64,000 bases of DNA from Treponema_C sp050937815. GTDB taxonomy: Bacteria; Spirochaetota; Spirochaetia; Treponematales; Treponemataceae. Made by a program: the position numbers and the translations under genes. The notes under the pieces were generated by a model. That model saw only the letters and a program-made list of their open reading frames with translations. It ran no database searches and had not been told where the DNA came from. Positions 27,157 to 36,036 of the stretch are shown piece by piece (positions within the stretch are counted from its first letter, which is position 1; each line of letters begins with the position of its first letter). The stretch is taken from the NCBI RefSeq assembly GCF_050937815.1, contig NZ_JACDIJ010000001.1, positions 434,001-498,000 on the forward strand, given 5' to 3'.

Positions 27157-27507
27157 TTATTCATAAATGCAGCCAGCATTTTGTAAATTACGTTTGAGTT
27201 CTCGTTTTATCCAGCCTGTTTTTTCGTTTTCCAATAGGCTTTTTATTTTTTCCGTATAGCGGTAAAATTTTAATTTGTTCAGTTCTTTAACGGCAAAACC
27301 GTACAGGTCATTATCTTCCAAAAGGATTCCCAATACATTCACAATAGATGGTATATCCGAAAAATAATGTAATAACATTACAAAACTCTCCCTACCCTTG
27401 CGGTACTTCTTCGTTTGAACTATCGTTAAAATTTCTTGTAAAAGCAAATCGTTTCTATTATTTTTTTTCATCTTAGCAATTTCCGGACGTATTTTTGCTC
27501 CAATCAT
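27157..27507 (-). CDS. Hypothetical small helical protein
   Basis: A 116-residue cytosolic protein, mostly alpha-helical, with a short leucine-rich central segment (SFVMLLHYFSDIPSIVNVLG). Its ATG directly follows the stop of the 50-residue gene upstream (TGA then ATG), so the two are translationally coupled. The family is not recognised. It opens the run of small immunity-type genes, and may be one of them. Confidence 0.5.
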   Translation of the reverse strand: MIGAKIRPEIAKMKKNNRNDLLLQEILTIVQTKKYRKGRESFVMLLHYFSDIPSIVNVLGILLEDNDLYGFAVKELNKLKFYRYTEKIKSLLENEKTGWIKRELKRNLQNAGCIYE

Positions 27508-27660
27508 TCATATTTCCGTTTCAAAAACCATTCTCTCCGGCATATCTTTAAACAAAGTTTTTTCTTTATAATTATTTTTTTCAAAAAGTTTTTCACAATA
27601 ATTTAAAATATAGCCTTTTTTATTAAAGGCAGTAACAATATCAAATCTGTTTGACGCCAT
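27508..27660 (-). CDS. Hypothetical 50-residue protein
   Basis: The start MASNRFDIVT is chosen for the site AGGAG seven bases upstream; the longer frame from 27708 lacks one. The sequence is polar with one Met-Val-Phe-Glu ending. It is coupled to 27157-27507 by adjoining stop and start codons. The two frames might once have been a single gene, but no similarity proves this. Confidence 0.4.
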   Translation of the reverse strand: MASNRFDIVTAFNKKGYILNYCEKLFEKNNYKEKTLFKDMPERMVFETEI

Positions 27661-27785
27661 ATCTTTTTCTCCTACCCATTTAAAATTAATTATACCACAT
27701 TTTTCCATATTTTGTTAGTCGGCAAACTAAAAAACAATTTTAGATACTTATAAAAAACCGGCAGATGTGATATAATTGGAAAACT

Positions 27786-27998
27786 ATGGAAAAATATAAA
27801 ATTGCGCATTTTGGAACATTTGATGTATCGGAGTTAGATCCTGAAATAATAGCTATCTACAACAATGATTTAGAAGAATTAAAAAATTTATTGGGAAAAA
27901 AAATAAATAAAATTATCCGAATTAAAAATAAGTATGGAGAAGATTTTACAGCCCTCGAAATGGCATTGTACTTAAATAAATTTGAATGGAGAGTGTGA
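27786..27998 (+). pseudogene. Truncated ankyrin-repeat gene, N-terminal stub
   Basis: A 70-residue frame opens MEKYKIAHFGTFDVSELDPEI and ends in FTALEMALYLNKFEW, the same plan as the first 70 residues of the ankyrin protein at 29934-30998 (GNIGTFESLPQIL through SPLDFALMMEKFQS). It stops after about half an ankyrin unit, then the DUF1877 gene follows. It is probably an ankyrin-type immunity gene whose 3' part was replaced by an incoming cassette. Confidence 0.55.
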
Positions 27999-28036
27999 GT
28001 AAGTTTTTATACATATTAATTACGGAAGAAATAAAA

Positions 28037-28543
28037 ATGGGAATAAGAGCAAATTATCAATTTTTAAGTGATGAAAACTTAAAAGAACTCAAATCTTTTA
28101 ATGCAAAAGAAGATGAAATCTTTGAGAATGTAGAAGATTGGAATGAAGATGCAGAGATATTACTCGACATAGATAAGATGTGGGATGCGCTTCATTTTCT
28201 GCTTACCGGAGTAGATAGCGGCAAGCCGATAGAAAACGACCCTCTTAGTGAAGCGGTCGTTGGTGTATCTTCTCTTGATGATGTAGAAGAGTTTATAGCT
28301 TATACAGAAAAAACAAGAATTGCTGATATTGTTTCAGCTCTCGATAATTTTGATATAGAAAAAGCTTTAGAAAAATTCAGTATGCAAAAATGCAAAAAAG
28401 CGGATTTATATCCGAACATCTGGGACTATGAAGAAGAAGCTGATGAAATAAAAGAGGAATTAATCGACTGCTTTCAAAATATGAAAGAGTTTTATAAGCA
28501 AGTGCTCGAAGTTAACGGCAATGTATTGGTTACCATTTATTAA
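28037..28543 (+). CDS. DUF1877 family (YfbM-like) protein
   Basis: A 168-residue cytosolic protein of DUF1877. The family opening MGIRANYQFLSDENL, central DIDKMWDALHFLLTG and C-terminal FYKQVLEVNGNVLVTIY are all clear. The start at 28037 matches the family; GGAAGA lies upstream. DUF1877 proteins are small acidic proteins often present in immunity gene arrays; the partner is unknown. Here it stands directly after the truncated ankyrin stub. Confidence 0.88.
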   Translation: MGIRANYQFLSDENLKELKSFNAKEDEIFENVEDWNEDAEILLDIDKMWDALHFLLTGVDSGKPIENDPLSEAVVGVSSLDDVEEFIAYTEKTRIADIVSALDNFDIEKALEKFSMQKCKKADLYPNIWDYEEEADEIKEELIDCFQNMKEFYKQVLEVNGNVLVTIY

Positions 28544-28630
28544 CCGGATTTGAAGTTTCAAAGGGAAAAGGATGATTTTGAGCAAAACATAGAATTCTTT
28601 CTCTCGTCTCCTAGCTACCAAGACGGCAAT

Positions 28631-28966
28631 TTAAAAAAATGTTCCTTCTTTCCCCCAAATCATATTTTCTATCTCTTTTTTCGTTATGTTTTCCAATTTT
28701 TTATAAACCGGAGCTCCTCTAATGCAAACTCCAAAAAAATAAAATATTCCGCAAGCCGGACATTGCAAATAAAAGCAGACAGTAAAATGAATCTCTTCAT
28801 CTATAATTTTAAGCATATCTTTAAACTTACAGTCTCCTGCATAAATTTTCAGCTGTTCATTTTCAATCTTGCTTAACAGAAGTTCATAGATCGGCATAAA
28901 ACTTTTATGAGGGTCTTCTTGTGCATTTTTAAAAGCTGTATCTATATCATCACAATTTTTACACAT
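28631..28966 (-). CDS. Hypothetical Cys-rich small protein
   Basis: A 111-residue cytosolic protein with two Cys pairs, MCKNCDD at the start and QCPACGIF near residue 74, possibly one zinc site. It is otherwise helical and acidic. It is the last of a three-gene leftward run (29793 to 28631) with short gaps. The family is not recognised; by position it is probably an immunity-type gene. Confidence 0.5.
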   Translation of the reverse strand: MCKNCDDIDTAFKNAQEDPHKSFMPIYELLLSKIENEQLKIYAGDCKFKDMLKIIDEEIHFTVCFYLQCPACGIFYFFGVCIRGAPVYKKLENITKKEIENMIWGKEGTFF

Positions 28967-28979
28967 AGTTTTTTTTAAC

Positions 28980-29417
28980 TTATCTCTCTGAAAGATATTT
29001 TTTTATTTCATCAGCGCTCAATTTTCTCACTTCCGTATGCGGATACTCTTTATAATGTTCTACAATAAAAACAGGCTTCATAGTTTTACAAGTTTTGTCC
29101 TTATTTTTATTCAGGTATAACTGTAAGTCTTTGAAGCTTGCAAATATTTTATATAGACGTCTATTGTTTTTATTTTCAATTTCATAAATGCCGCAGGGCT
29201 GTTTCACGGTATAATCGGCTGTACGTAAATAGAGCTTTGCAATTTCCAATGATTTAAAAGGAAAATTCCATCGCTGCAATCCGCGCTTAGAATCATGCTC
29301 AATACAAATACATCGCCCGCACGTTCCGCACATATATTGGGTATGCTTTTCCAAACAATCCGCCGGGTTTAAAAGCGGAGTTATCCTGTTTTTGTCGATA
29401 TAACACTCTTTGCACAT
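28980..29417 (-). CDS. Hypothetical zinc-ribbon-like protein
   Basis: A 145-residue protein with Cys clusters MCKEC, YMCGTCGRCICIEH in the N-terminal 45 residues, consistent with one or two zinc knuckles. The C-terminal half is basic and charged and has a KDLQLYLNKNKDK helix. The ATG follows the previous stop by one base (TAA-A-ATG), with ACGAGG as ribosome site. It forms an operon with its neighbours on both sides. The family is not identified. Confidence 0.5.
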   Translation of the reverse strand: MCKECYIDKNRITPLLNPADCLEKHTQYMCGTCGRCICIEHDSKRGLQRWNFPFKSLEIAKLYLRTADYTVKQPCGIYEIENKNNRRLYKIFASFKDLQLYLNKNKDKTCKTMKPVFIVEHYKEYPHTEVRKLSADEIKKYLSER

Positions 29418-29418
29418 T

Positions 29419-29793
29419 TTATTCCTCGTATCGGATTAGAGTGTGCAAAGTATAAGCTCCCCGATATGAATTTTCCAGACACTCTTGCAAGGTGTCGAAT
29501 TTTGGAATCATTGTGGTTCTGTCGTCATTCCTCGATACACCAATGGACTCAAGCCATGTTTCAATTTTATTTCTAATCGCCGTACTATCGTCACTCAAAA
29601 CATCGCTTGATACAAGAAAGACCAAAAGCCAATAATGGTCGCCGCCGGCTTTTGCTTCAGCTGAGGCTATTTCGTAATAGTTTTTGTTAAACGGAAAAGA
29701 AGCAATATTTTGCTTGATGGTCTCAATAGCTTCGACAGCCTGTTTTTCACCACATTCAGTTGATGAATAATACCAGTTGTGAAAGAAAATCAA
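29419..29793 (-). CDS. Hypothetical small protein
   Basis: A 124-residue cytosolic alpha/beta protein. Notable segments are HYWLLVFLVSSDVLSDDS, a strand-loop-helix, and a final helix ending in YTLHTLIRYEE. GAGGAGG lies eight bases upstream. It heads the leftward three-gene run. The family is not recognised; its size, acidity and context suggest an immunity protein. The 140 bp upstream contain only a 28-codon frame (29835-29921) of doubtful value. Confidence 0.5.
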   Translation of the reverse strand: MIFFHNWYYSSTECGEKQAVEAIETIKQNIASFPFNKNYYEIASAEAKAGGDHYWLLVFLVSSDVLSDDSTAIRNKIETWLESIGVSRNDDRTTMIPKFDTLQECLENSYRGAYTLHTLIRYEE

Positions 29794-29933
29794 ATTTATA
29801 ACAAATCCTCCTCTTTTAGAATATTATATTTGTTTTAAGACGTTTTTTCTAGTGAGGATTTACTGATTCGTTCCATTAATTGGGTACAATTTATTGTCAA
29901 TGAATCTTCACCATACCTCATAATATACAACTG

Positions 29934-30998
29934 CTATTCCAAAATTCGGTTCATATAGTTTGACATATTTTCTATAAAATCATCAAAGGCTGCCAAGTCA
30001 ATGAGCTCTTCATGTTCCATATCATAGCTTGCAATTTTTTTTGTTTTAGGATTCCATACAATATAAATATGGGTGTAATCTCCGAGTGAACGGGAAAGTC
30101 TTAATAATTTCTGCCTGCCGAATTTAAAGGGGACGGTATCAATCAGTGTAAAGAACTCAATATATCCAAAATCAGAATTCTCTAAATCAAAGTGTATGTT
30201 TTCAGTCTGTAAAAATTCAATCAATGTCTTTGGTAGTTTATACGGTTTTAATTCATACAATTTATTTTGTTTTTGATGAAACTCGGAAGGTTCTAATGAT
30301 TTAAAATATTCCGCCATTTCATCATCTCCTTTTTCTAAGGCTATGCTATATGGACGCATTCCGTCTTTTTCGGCAATTTTAACATCAGCCCCATGTTCCG
30401 TCAAAAATTTGCACATTTCTAAATCGACATATCTTGCAGCTACACAAAGCGGAGTAGGCATAAAAGGATAAACCATATCAGGTGCATTATAGTTAATATC
30501 TGCTCCATGCTTAATTAGAAATTCCAAAACTTTATAATTACGGTCGAACACGGCTTGACGCAAAACTTGTCCTCCGTATTTAGTTGCGGTATGTCCAAGC
30601 TCTTGTATAAGCGGAAAGTTATCAAAGCGGTTTCCATAATACGCTTCCAGAAAAGCATCCGAACCGGCATTGTTTATTGTATTTATCTTTGCGCCATGAG
30701 AAACGAGGAGCCTTATTAACTCATCACTGCAATACCTAACTGCCGACAAAAAACTAGGATGACCTTTTGCATTAAGATCTGCACCATTTTCCGTCAGCCA
30801 TTTTACAGATTGAAATTTTTCCATCATAAGTGCAAAATCTAAAGGAGAGATATCTGTGTGTTTATTCAAGCTGATTGCTTTATCAATCTTCCATCCGTTT
30901 AATAGATTTTCTTCCAATGCAGAAATGTTTTCATTTAGCACATCATTTAAAATTTGCGGCAGCGATTCAAAGGTTCCGATATTTCCGATCTTTATCAT
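29934..30998 (-). CDS. Ankyrin-repeat protein
   Basis: A 354-residue cytosolic protein. About six ankyrin repeats (residues 35-225) show the usual pattern, for example WLTENGADLNAKG, LLVSHGAKINTIN, FLIKHGADINYN and FLTEHGADVKIAE. The C-terminal 110 residues form a separate mixed domain like SMI1/KNR4 (KLPKTLIEFLQTENIHFD, then YTHIYIVWNPKTKKIASYD). Ankyrin proteins are regular members of poly-immunity loci. It lies 13 bp after the DUF4261 gene and is probably co-transcribed with it. Confidence 0.85.
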   Translation of the reverse strand: MIKIGNIGTFESLPQILNDVLNENISALEENLLNGWKIDKAISLNKHTDISPLDFALMMEKFQSVKWLTENGADLNAKGHPSFLSAVRYCSDELIRLLVSHGAKINTINNAGSDAFLEAYYGNRFDNFPLIQELGHTATKYGGQVLRQAVFDRNYKVLEFLIKHGADINYNAPDMVYPFMPTPLCVAARYVDLEMCKFLTEHGADVKIAEKDGMRPYSIALEKGDDEMAEYFKSLEPSEFHQKQNKLYELKPYKLPKTLIEFLQTENIHFDLENSDFGYIEFFTLIDTVPFKFGRQKLLRLSRSLGDYTHIYIVWNPKTKKIASYDMEHEELIDLAAFDDFIENMSNYMNRILE

Positions 30999-31011
30999 AC
31001 CTAACTCCCTG

Positions 31012-31923
31012 CTACCGATTTCCGGAAGCGTATTCGCCTGTATTAATATCTATAACTTCTCTTATCGGCTGTATAAGAGAATCTTCATATTGAACCTCCC
31101 ATTTTATATCGGGATTCATTTTGCCGCCTGTAAGACCTGCGATTGTATTCCCGTCTTCTATCGGATTATCATTATCGTAAATGTAGGATAAAACATTATA
31201 TGCATGGTTTACAATATCATTCGGATTTAAGCCGTGAAAATGATATTGAATATCCGGTAAAAAGAGTGTACTCATGCCGAGCGAGTCAATCAGCATGTCA
31301 TTTGTTCCTTGAATATTAAAAAAACGAATATTCACCGCATAATGAATAAAGCGTGTTTCTTCGGGTAAGGTACAGTTTAGAATTTCTTCCCTAGTCAGCA
31401 TTTTTTTAGATGTTTCAAAAACTACAGCCTTGCAGGACGGATAAATGTTTATTAATGCTTCAACATAATGCACCAGCATTTCCGCTCTTTCTTTATAACC
31501 TAAACCGGCAGCCAACATATCCGTTGCCAATACTTGATATTTACATGTCTTCAGAATTTCTTCGCCGTTCGGGCAATTCCATAATTGCGTTGCGGCAATA
31601 TCATCCATAATCGGTTTTTCAATTTCAGAACAGTTCATAATGATAAGCTGAGGATGAGCATTCAACTTTTCTTTTTCAAAGTATACGGAATATTTTTTTG
31701 GAGCAAAGCCTGCCATATTACTGTCATAGCAAAAGCAATCCGTTTCGCCTAAATGCTTGGCCATAATTTTATGCATAAGCTTTTTTTCAGGCGCTTTACA
31801 TTTTTCTTCCATAAGTAAATGAATCACAAAAACCATACCGGGAAGGTCGGCAATTTGACTCATATCCTGTTTAAGAATCTTGTCATTTTCGTTTAATTTT
31901 TTTCTTTCATAACTTGATGTCAT
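31012..31923 (-). CDS. DUF4261 domain protein
   Basis: A 303-residue cytosolic protein. The DUF4261 features are the GMVFVIHLLMEEK opening, QLWNCPNGEEILKTCKYQV, DMLAAGLGYKERAEML, and the C-terminal DSLGMSTLFLPDIQYHFHG followed by NPNDIVNHAYNVLSYIYD. GGAGG lies eight bases before the ATG. The family is known mainly from immunity gene arrays in polymorphic toxin systems. It heads a unit with the ankyrin gene. Confidence 0.85.
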   Translation of the reverse strand: MTSSYERKKLNENDKILKQDMSQIADLPGMVFVIHLLMEEKCKAPEKKLMHKIMAKHLGETDCFCYDSNMAGFAPKKYSVYFEKEKLNAHPQLIIMNCSEIEKPIMDDIAATQLWNCPNGEEILKTCKYQVLATDMLAAGLGYKERAEMLVHYVEALINIYPSCKAVVFETSKKMLTREEILNCTLPEETRFIHYAVNIRFFNIQGTNDMLIDSLGMSTLFLPDIQYHFHGLNPNDIVNHAYNVLSYIYDNDNPIEDGNTIAGLTGGKMNPDIKWEVQYEDSLIQPIREVIDINTGEYASGNR

Positions 31924-32032
31924 ACCTTTACCTCCAACAAAAATCTAATTTTGCTGATTTCACTAACTCATCATATCATTAAATTTTTATAAAGAAAACA
32001 AAAGCGGTTTTTTTCGAAACACAAAATCTATA

Positions 32033-32095
32033 TTACTCTCTTAAGTTTTTTAGGATATATTCCATAGCGTTTTGAAAATAATCACTTTGGGACAT
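32033..32095 (-). pseudogene. 20-codon stub with good ribosome site
   Basis: MSQSDYFQNAMEYILKNLRE ends in TAA and is preceded by GGAG at a good distance. It overlaps the 52-codon frame in another phase. Probably the retained start of a deleted gene. Confidence 0.25.
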
Positions 32096-32208
32096 AAAAT
32101 CATCTCCACAATTTCTATTTTATGTTCTTGATAAAAAATAATTGCATTATCATCACATAGGCTAAGCGGAATTGATGTTTCAGCAATATAAAGACATTTT
32201 TTACTCAT
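32050..32208 (-). pseudogene. 52-codon gene remnant
   Basis: An open frame MSKKCLYIAETSIPLSLCDD runs on to VIIFKTLWNIS. No ribosome site precedes it and it overlaps a second small frame. It fills most of the gap between the DUF2004 and DUF4261 genes and is probably decayed coding sequence. Confidence 0.25.
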
Positions 32209-32241
32209 AATTTGTGTTTTGAATAATTATTTTCTCTATTC

Positions 32242-32694
32242 TCAGCTTTCCCATGCAATGTCAATTATTTTTGCACCTTCGTCGAATTTCACGCACAATA
32301 TCTCGTCGCTTAAATCCGGATCAATCATAAAATCCATTGTGATGTGCGGAGTATTATCTATCCACAAACCCAGATTCGTTATGCTCATTTGATTTGCGAA
32401 ATCGGTTATATCGCTTGGTAAGTCATCTAACTCCAACTCTTCGATATGAAAGTCAATATAGTGCCTGTCATTGTTTAAGTATTCGATAATAGCACGGCGG
32501 CCTTCCTTGATTTTCTTGTCTAAATCGACAAGAAATTGTGCGTAGCTATCCAGCAAAACATCCGGTACTTCTCCATTCTTACTATACCACAGCAAAACTT
32601 CAATTCCATTAATTTCTTTCTCCCAAATCACCGATACATCGTCATCGGTTTCAAGGTTTAAAATACCGAAATACTTATGTTGAATTTCTTTCAT
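32242..32694 (-). CDS. DUF2004 family immunity-type protein
   Basis: A 150-residue acidic protein. The DUF2004 pattern is seen in HKYFGILNLETDDDVSVIWE, followed by INGIEVLLWYSKNGEVPD, a central helix LDSYAQFLVDLDKKIKEG, and the ending DEILCVKFDEGAKIIDIAWES. GGAGG lies eight bases upstream of the ATG. Members occur in poly-immunity loci; the toxin they block is unknown here. Confidence 0.78.
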   Translation of the reverse strand: MKEIQHKYFGILNLETDDDVSVIWEKEINGIEVLLWYSKNGEVPDVLLDSYAQFLVDLDKKIKEGRRAIIEYLNNDRHYIDFHIEELELDDLPSDITDFANQMSITNLGLWIDNTPHITMDFMIDPDLSDEILCVKFDEGAKIIDIAWES

Positions 32695-32810
32695 ATTTTT
32701 TCCTCCATATATTAGTTACTAAAGACATATCGACAAACAAATGTCAATAATTAGTGTTTTCTTCTCGTTTATAAAAGTTGTATATAATCATACTACTTAC
32801 AGATGTTTTT

Positions 32811-33341
32811 CTATTCTGTCAGTCTATCAATTTCTTCTTTATACTCCGCTTCCGATAGAAATAAATCCAGAAAGTCGGAGAAATGCCCCAAGTCTTCAAT
32901 CTCTCTAAAATATACTTCATGATCCGTGGTATATACCTTTGGATTGCTAAAATCTTTATCGCTTAGACATATAAAGTAATAATTGGGATAAGAGTTGGAA
33001 TCGCCAATGATTAAAAACTCTAATTCACTGCAAGGAATTACAGAGCTTACATATTCTTTATCTATACAATTGGAGTATTCGTCATAATCGGTTGTTCCTT
33101 TCGTGAAAGGAGTGAATTTCTCGGTTCGGTATTGTATTCTTGGGTATGGAATTTCCTCTTCCGGTATTATTCCCTCTGCTTTAATTCTATGGAGTAAATC
33201 ATCTTCTAAGTAATCGCTAAAATCTTTCATAAGAAAGCTTTTAGGGAAGCTAATGCTCCTCATATTGCTCAGCAAGTTCTCTCCTTCGAAGGCACATTTG
33301 CCGCCCAATTTAGCAATTCTATCAGTTATTATTTTATTCAT
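32811..33341 (-). CDS. SMI1/KNR4-like (SUKH) protein
   Basis: A 176-residue acidic protein. The C-terminal half has the SUKH signature order: LEFLIIGDSNSYPNYYFI (the strand where the protein reports on a small-molecule or protein partner), a turn, VYTTDHEVYFREIEDLGHF, then the closing helix SDFLDLFLSEA. The N-terminal half is less typical. SUKH proteins are immunity proteins against nuclease and deaminase toxins. It follows 33358-33978 by 16 bp. Confidence 0.6.
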   Translation of the reverse strand: MNKIITDRIAKLGGKCAFEGENLLSNMRSISFPKSFLMKDFSDYLEDDLLHRIKAEGIIPEEEIPYPRIQYRTEKFTPFTKGTTDYDEYSNCIDKEYVSSVIPCSELEFLIIGDSNSYPNYYFICLSDKDFSNPKVYTTDHEVYFREIEDLGHFSDFLDLFLSEAEYKEEIDRLTE

Positions 33342-33357
33342 AAATTCTCCTTATAAG

Positions 33358-33978
33358 CTAATTTTTTGGCATATTAAATTTATAGGTATCTTCTTCATTA
33401 TCACATTTTGTCAAGTTATCGTTTACCGCATTTTCATTCTTTTTGAATATGAAGGCATAGCCGTAGTTTTTACTTTCCCTCTCAGTCTTCTTTATTTTTT
33501 CCAAGCCTATAAGATCAAACTCATACCTGCCTGTGGGTATATCAAAACATAAACGATAATTATAAGGCTCAATAATTTCCTCAGGGCCGGTTTTAATATA
33601 TTCCGTGCGCTCGGTAATATGCTTTTTAATATTTTCAAAATCATAGTTCAAATCATCGAAGCATGAAAAGCAAATTTTATTTAATTCTCCAACTTCCAAA
33701 TAAAGTTTTTCAAATCTGCACACTTCTTTAAATCCTTCGGGTATGACAGCTTCTTCATTTATTGAAGCGAATATATGATATTCAAAAGCATTGATACGGT
33801 AAAAAGGAATCAGTTTAGCCTTTTCTACAAGTTCCTGAAAAAGATCGAAATTCTTCTGTAGGTAGCTTAAAAGCTTTTTCGCCTTGCATTTTTTTAAAGT
33901 TAAATATTCCGAAAGTAAATCGGTAGGAATAATCGCCATTCCATAACCGTCTGTTGTTAATTCTCCGATATAGTTCAT
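33358..33978 (-). CDS. Hypothetical cytosolic protein
   Basis: A 206-residue alpha/beta protein beginning MNYIGELTTDGYGMAIIPTD. A central acidic segment (CFSCFDDLNYDFENIKKH) and a beta-rich end are visible, but no known family. Its ATG overlaps the stop of the DMP19-like gene by one base (TAATG), so the two are coupled. An immunity role is suggested only by its neighbours. Confidence 0.5.
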   Translation of the reverse strand: MNYIGELTTDGYGMAIIPTDLLSEYLTLKKCKAKKLLSYLQKNFDLFQELVEKAKLIPFYRINAFEYHIFASINEEAVIPEGFKEVCRFEKLYLEVGELNKICFSCFDDLNYDFENIKKHITERTEYIKTGPEEIIEPYNYRLCFDIPTGRYEFDLIGLEKIKKTERESKNYGYAFIFKKNENAVNDNLTKCDNEEDTYKFNMPKN

Positions 33979-34526
33979 TACATGTGTTCCTTTCTTTCTT
34001 TAATAAAATCAATCACATCCGACCATCCGCCGTTTATTGCCTCATATCCCCAGCGTTTATCCGTCAATGATTCAAGGTAGTCAATGTTTTTATGCAAAGT
34101 CTCGGACATTTCTTTTCTTCTATCTGCGGGAATTGAGTTTAAATATACATCGCGTATTTTGAATCTGACATTTTGAAGAAAATTGACCGTATCGACATAG
34201 ACAGCCGAATCTTCAAAGATCGTATTTTCAGGAAAACATTTTATAACGTTTTCAAAGGCGGTTTTCATATCGGATAATTTTAATGCCGCCAGTGTGTCGG
34301 GTACATAGCGGATAAGCTGCGGATAATTGCAGATAAATTCCCACCAACCGTCGCCCTTCCAATTTCCTATGATGTTAACGGCAATATGAAAAAGAAATAA
34401 ATCCTCATCGGTTTGATTTTTAATTTCTTCTACTCCTCCGATTTCCCATAGTTTATCCGATACTTCCGCAAAGAAGTCTTCCGTAAAATCTTTTTGATTT
34501 TTAATTAATTCTTTCAGTGTAAGCAT
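33978..34526 (-). CDS. DMP19-like (DUF4375) protein
   Basis: A 182-residue helical acidic protein. The DMP19/DUF4375 pattern is present: HIAVNIIGNWKGDGWWEF, then YVPDTLAALKLSDMKTAFENV and the short CFPEN. DMP19 of Neisseria is a DNA-mimic protein; the wider family occurs in immunity gene arrays. It heads a unit with 33358-33978. A second family member lies at 54341-54877, so the array carries two diverged copies on opposite strands. Confidence 0.7.
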   Translation of the reverse strand: MLTLKELIKNQKDFTEDFFAEVSDKLWEIGGVEEIKNQTDEDLFLFHIAVNIIGNWKGDGWWEFICNYPQLIRYVPDTLAALKLSDMKTAFENVIKCFPENTIFEDSAVYVDTVNFLQNVRFKIRDVYLNSIPADRRKEMSETLHKNIDYLESLTDKRWGYEAINGGWSDVIDFIKERKEHM

Positions 34527-34608
34527 TTTATCCTCCTTTTAACATAAGTTTACCTATTTAACCTCGATACAATTTGTTCATACATATTAACACCGCCATA
34601 TTTTTACC

Positions 34609-35007
34609 TTAACGTTTTTTGCATTTAATTCCGTGCCGTTGTAATTCTTCTATTAATTTCATTGTTGTAAGTTCAATATCGTTTTCGTAATTTTGAATCT
34701 TAAATTTTTTATAATAGGAGCAGCTGTCAAACAGGAATGGGCGGCTTTTAGAACCGCCTTTTTTTATTATTCTCATAATTCCTAAAAAGTTCGTCTTCAG
34801 TTGAATTTTTGAAAAAGTAATTTCTTCTATAATATCAATATCATAACATGCCGGTATGATAGTAAGGACGGCCAGCCTATTGTCAAAAAAGGCAAAAACA
34901 TCATAACGATTGTTTCTTTTAATTATAATTAAAAGAAACACTATGCCGATAACCAATACTATCACATTTAATATCATCATGTTATATATCATACATAAAT
35001 TCCTCAA
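34609..35007 (-). CDS. Hypothetical protein with one membrane helix
   Basis: A 132-residue protein. A strong N-terminal helix (about 6-27, MMILNVIVLVIGIVFLLIII) is followed by a basic segment and a soluble domain of about 100 residues. The frame contains, on the opposite strand, a sequence with the form of an intrinsic terminator. It lies 14 bp after the acetyltransferase gene. The family is unknown. Confidence 0.5.
   Translation of the reverse strand: MRNLCMIYNMMILNVIVLVIGIVFLLIIIKRNNRYDVFAFFDNRLAVLTIIPACYDIDIIEEITFSKIQLKTNFLGIMRIIKKGGSKSRPFLFDSCSYYKKFKIQNYENDIELTTMKLIEELQRHGIKCKKR
34740..34765 (+). terminator. Intrinsic-terminator-like hairpin, antisense to a gene
   Basis: GGCGG (34740-34744) pairs with CCGCC (34754-34758) and is followed by seven T on the plus strand. 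It lies inside the minus-strand gene 34609-35007. It may be coincidence, or may stop antisense transcription. Confidence 0.3.
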
Positions 35008-35020
35008 ATAAAATAGAACT

Positions 35021-35464
35021 TTATCTTATCATTCTTAAAAGATATTCCGTTGTGTCTTCTTCGAATTTCTTTTCTCCCGTAAGATTAAAACCGTGTTTTT
35101 TATAAAAAGAAATACCCCTTGTATTTTTTTCCAGTACCCATAAATTATTTGCTCCCAATTCTTGAACAGCATATTCAATTAACTTATTGCCGAAACCTTC
35201 ATTTTGAAAAAAAGAATCCACATAAATTTTGCAAATTTCCGTTTTATTTATTTGAATAAAACCGCGTATTAATCCGTCATCAAAAACATATAGGTTATTT
35301 TGTATTTCCGGTTTACTGAAGCAGTTTTCAATCAGGGATACTACTTGCAGCTCTCCGAAAGAAAATTTTTCATCTTTAAAAATCGGAAAATAATTTAGTC
35401 TGTTATTAAAAACATATATCTCTGCAATTCTGGATAAGTCTTGTATTTTTGCTTTTCTAATCAT
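35021..35464 (-). CDS. GNAT family acetyltransferase
   Basis: A 147-residue acyltransferase that moves an acetyl group from acetyl-CoA to an unknown amine. GNAT motifs: MIRKAKIQDLSRIAEIY at the start, ICKIYVDSFFQNEGFGNKL as motif A (the usual R/Q-x-x-G-x-G/A loop is QNEGFG), and NLWVLEKNTRGISFYKKHGF as motif B. It overlaps the previous gene by 4 bp (ATGA), so the two are coupled. GNATs appear in immunity arrays and as cargo genes; the substrate cannot be told. Confidence 0.88.
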   Translation of the reverse strand: MIRKAKIQDLSRIAEIYVFNNRLNYFPIFKDEKFSFGELQVVSLIENCFSKPEIQNNLYVFDDGLIRGFIQINKTEICKIYVDSFFQNEGFGNKLIEYAVQELGANNLWVLEKNTRGISFYKKHGFNLTGEKKFEEDTTEYLLRMIR

Positions 35465-36036
35465 GTTTCTCCCCTATCACTTTTATATTTTGAAACATCA
35501 AAACCCATCTTCTTTAAATTAATGATTTGTTTTTGCCTGTGTTCCGCAGTGCCGCCGCCTATTAGAACATCGCTGTAAATTTCACTTTCGGGCCAATCAT
35601 CATAATAATTGTTTAGGAACTGCGGGATTTTTTCGTACATGGGTTGAATGATTGAAATAAAGCCCTGTTTAAGACATTCAATATACGTTTTTTTATCAAG
35701 GAGTTCCGTATGGCCGTATCGGTCAAAGGCGTCAAGACGGCTAAGAGCTCCCTCGATATCCCAAGGTGTGAACACAACTAAATGCTTAGGGCAACTCCAG
35801 CGCTCAATATCCGTTTTATCGGGCGAGGGAAAAAGTTTTTCCCAAAAGCCTCTTTTCACGGCATAACTGCCGGTAGAAATATACAGCCGGTACGGCGTAT
35901 TTTCAAATACTTTTTCAGATAATTCGCCGGTGATGGGCTCAAATATTCCGTATACATCGCAATTTAATAGACGGGCATAATAGGATTTTTCGCCTGCCTC
36001 TATTTTGTAAATTGCACCTATTTCATATCGTGCCAT
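35461..36036 (-). CDS. Imm26-like protein
   Basis: A 191-residue protein. The N-terminal 80 residues form a beta-rich unit (IGAIYKIEAGEKSYYARLLNCDVYGIFEP) like immunity protein 26. The rest is helical and polar. No membrane or signal segment is present. It is coupled to the GNAT gene by a 4-bp overlap. Assignment to Imm26 is by eye only and could be wrong; an immunity role is likely from both fold and place. Confidence 0.5.
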   Translation of the reverse strand: MARYEIGAIYKIEAGEKSYYARLLNCDVYGIFEPITGELSEKVFENTPYRLYISTGSYAVKRGFWEKLFPSPDKTDIERWSCPKHLVVFTPWDIEGALSRLDAFDRYGHTELLDKKTYIECLKQGFISIIQPMYEKIPQFLNNYYDDWPESEIYSDVLIGGGTAEHRQKQIINLKKMGFDVSKYKSDRGET

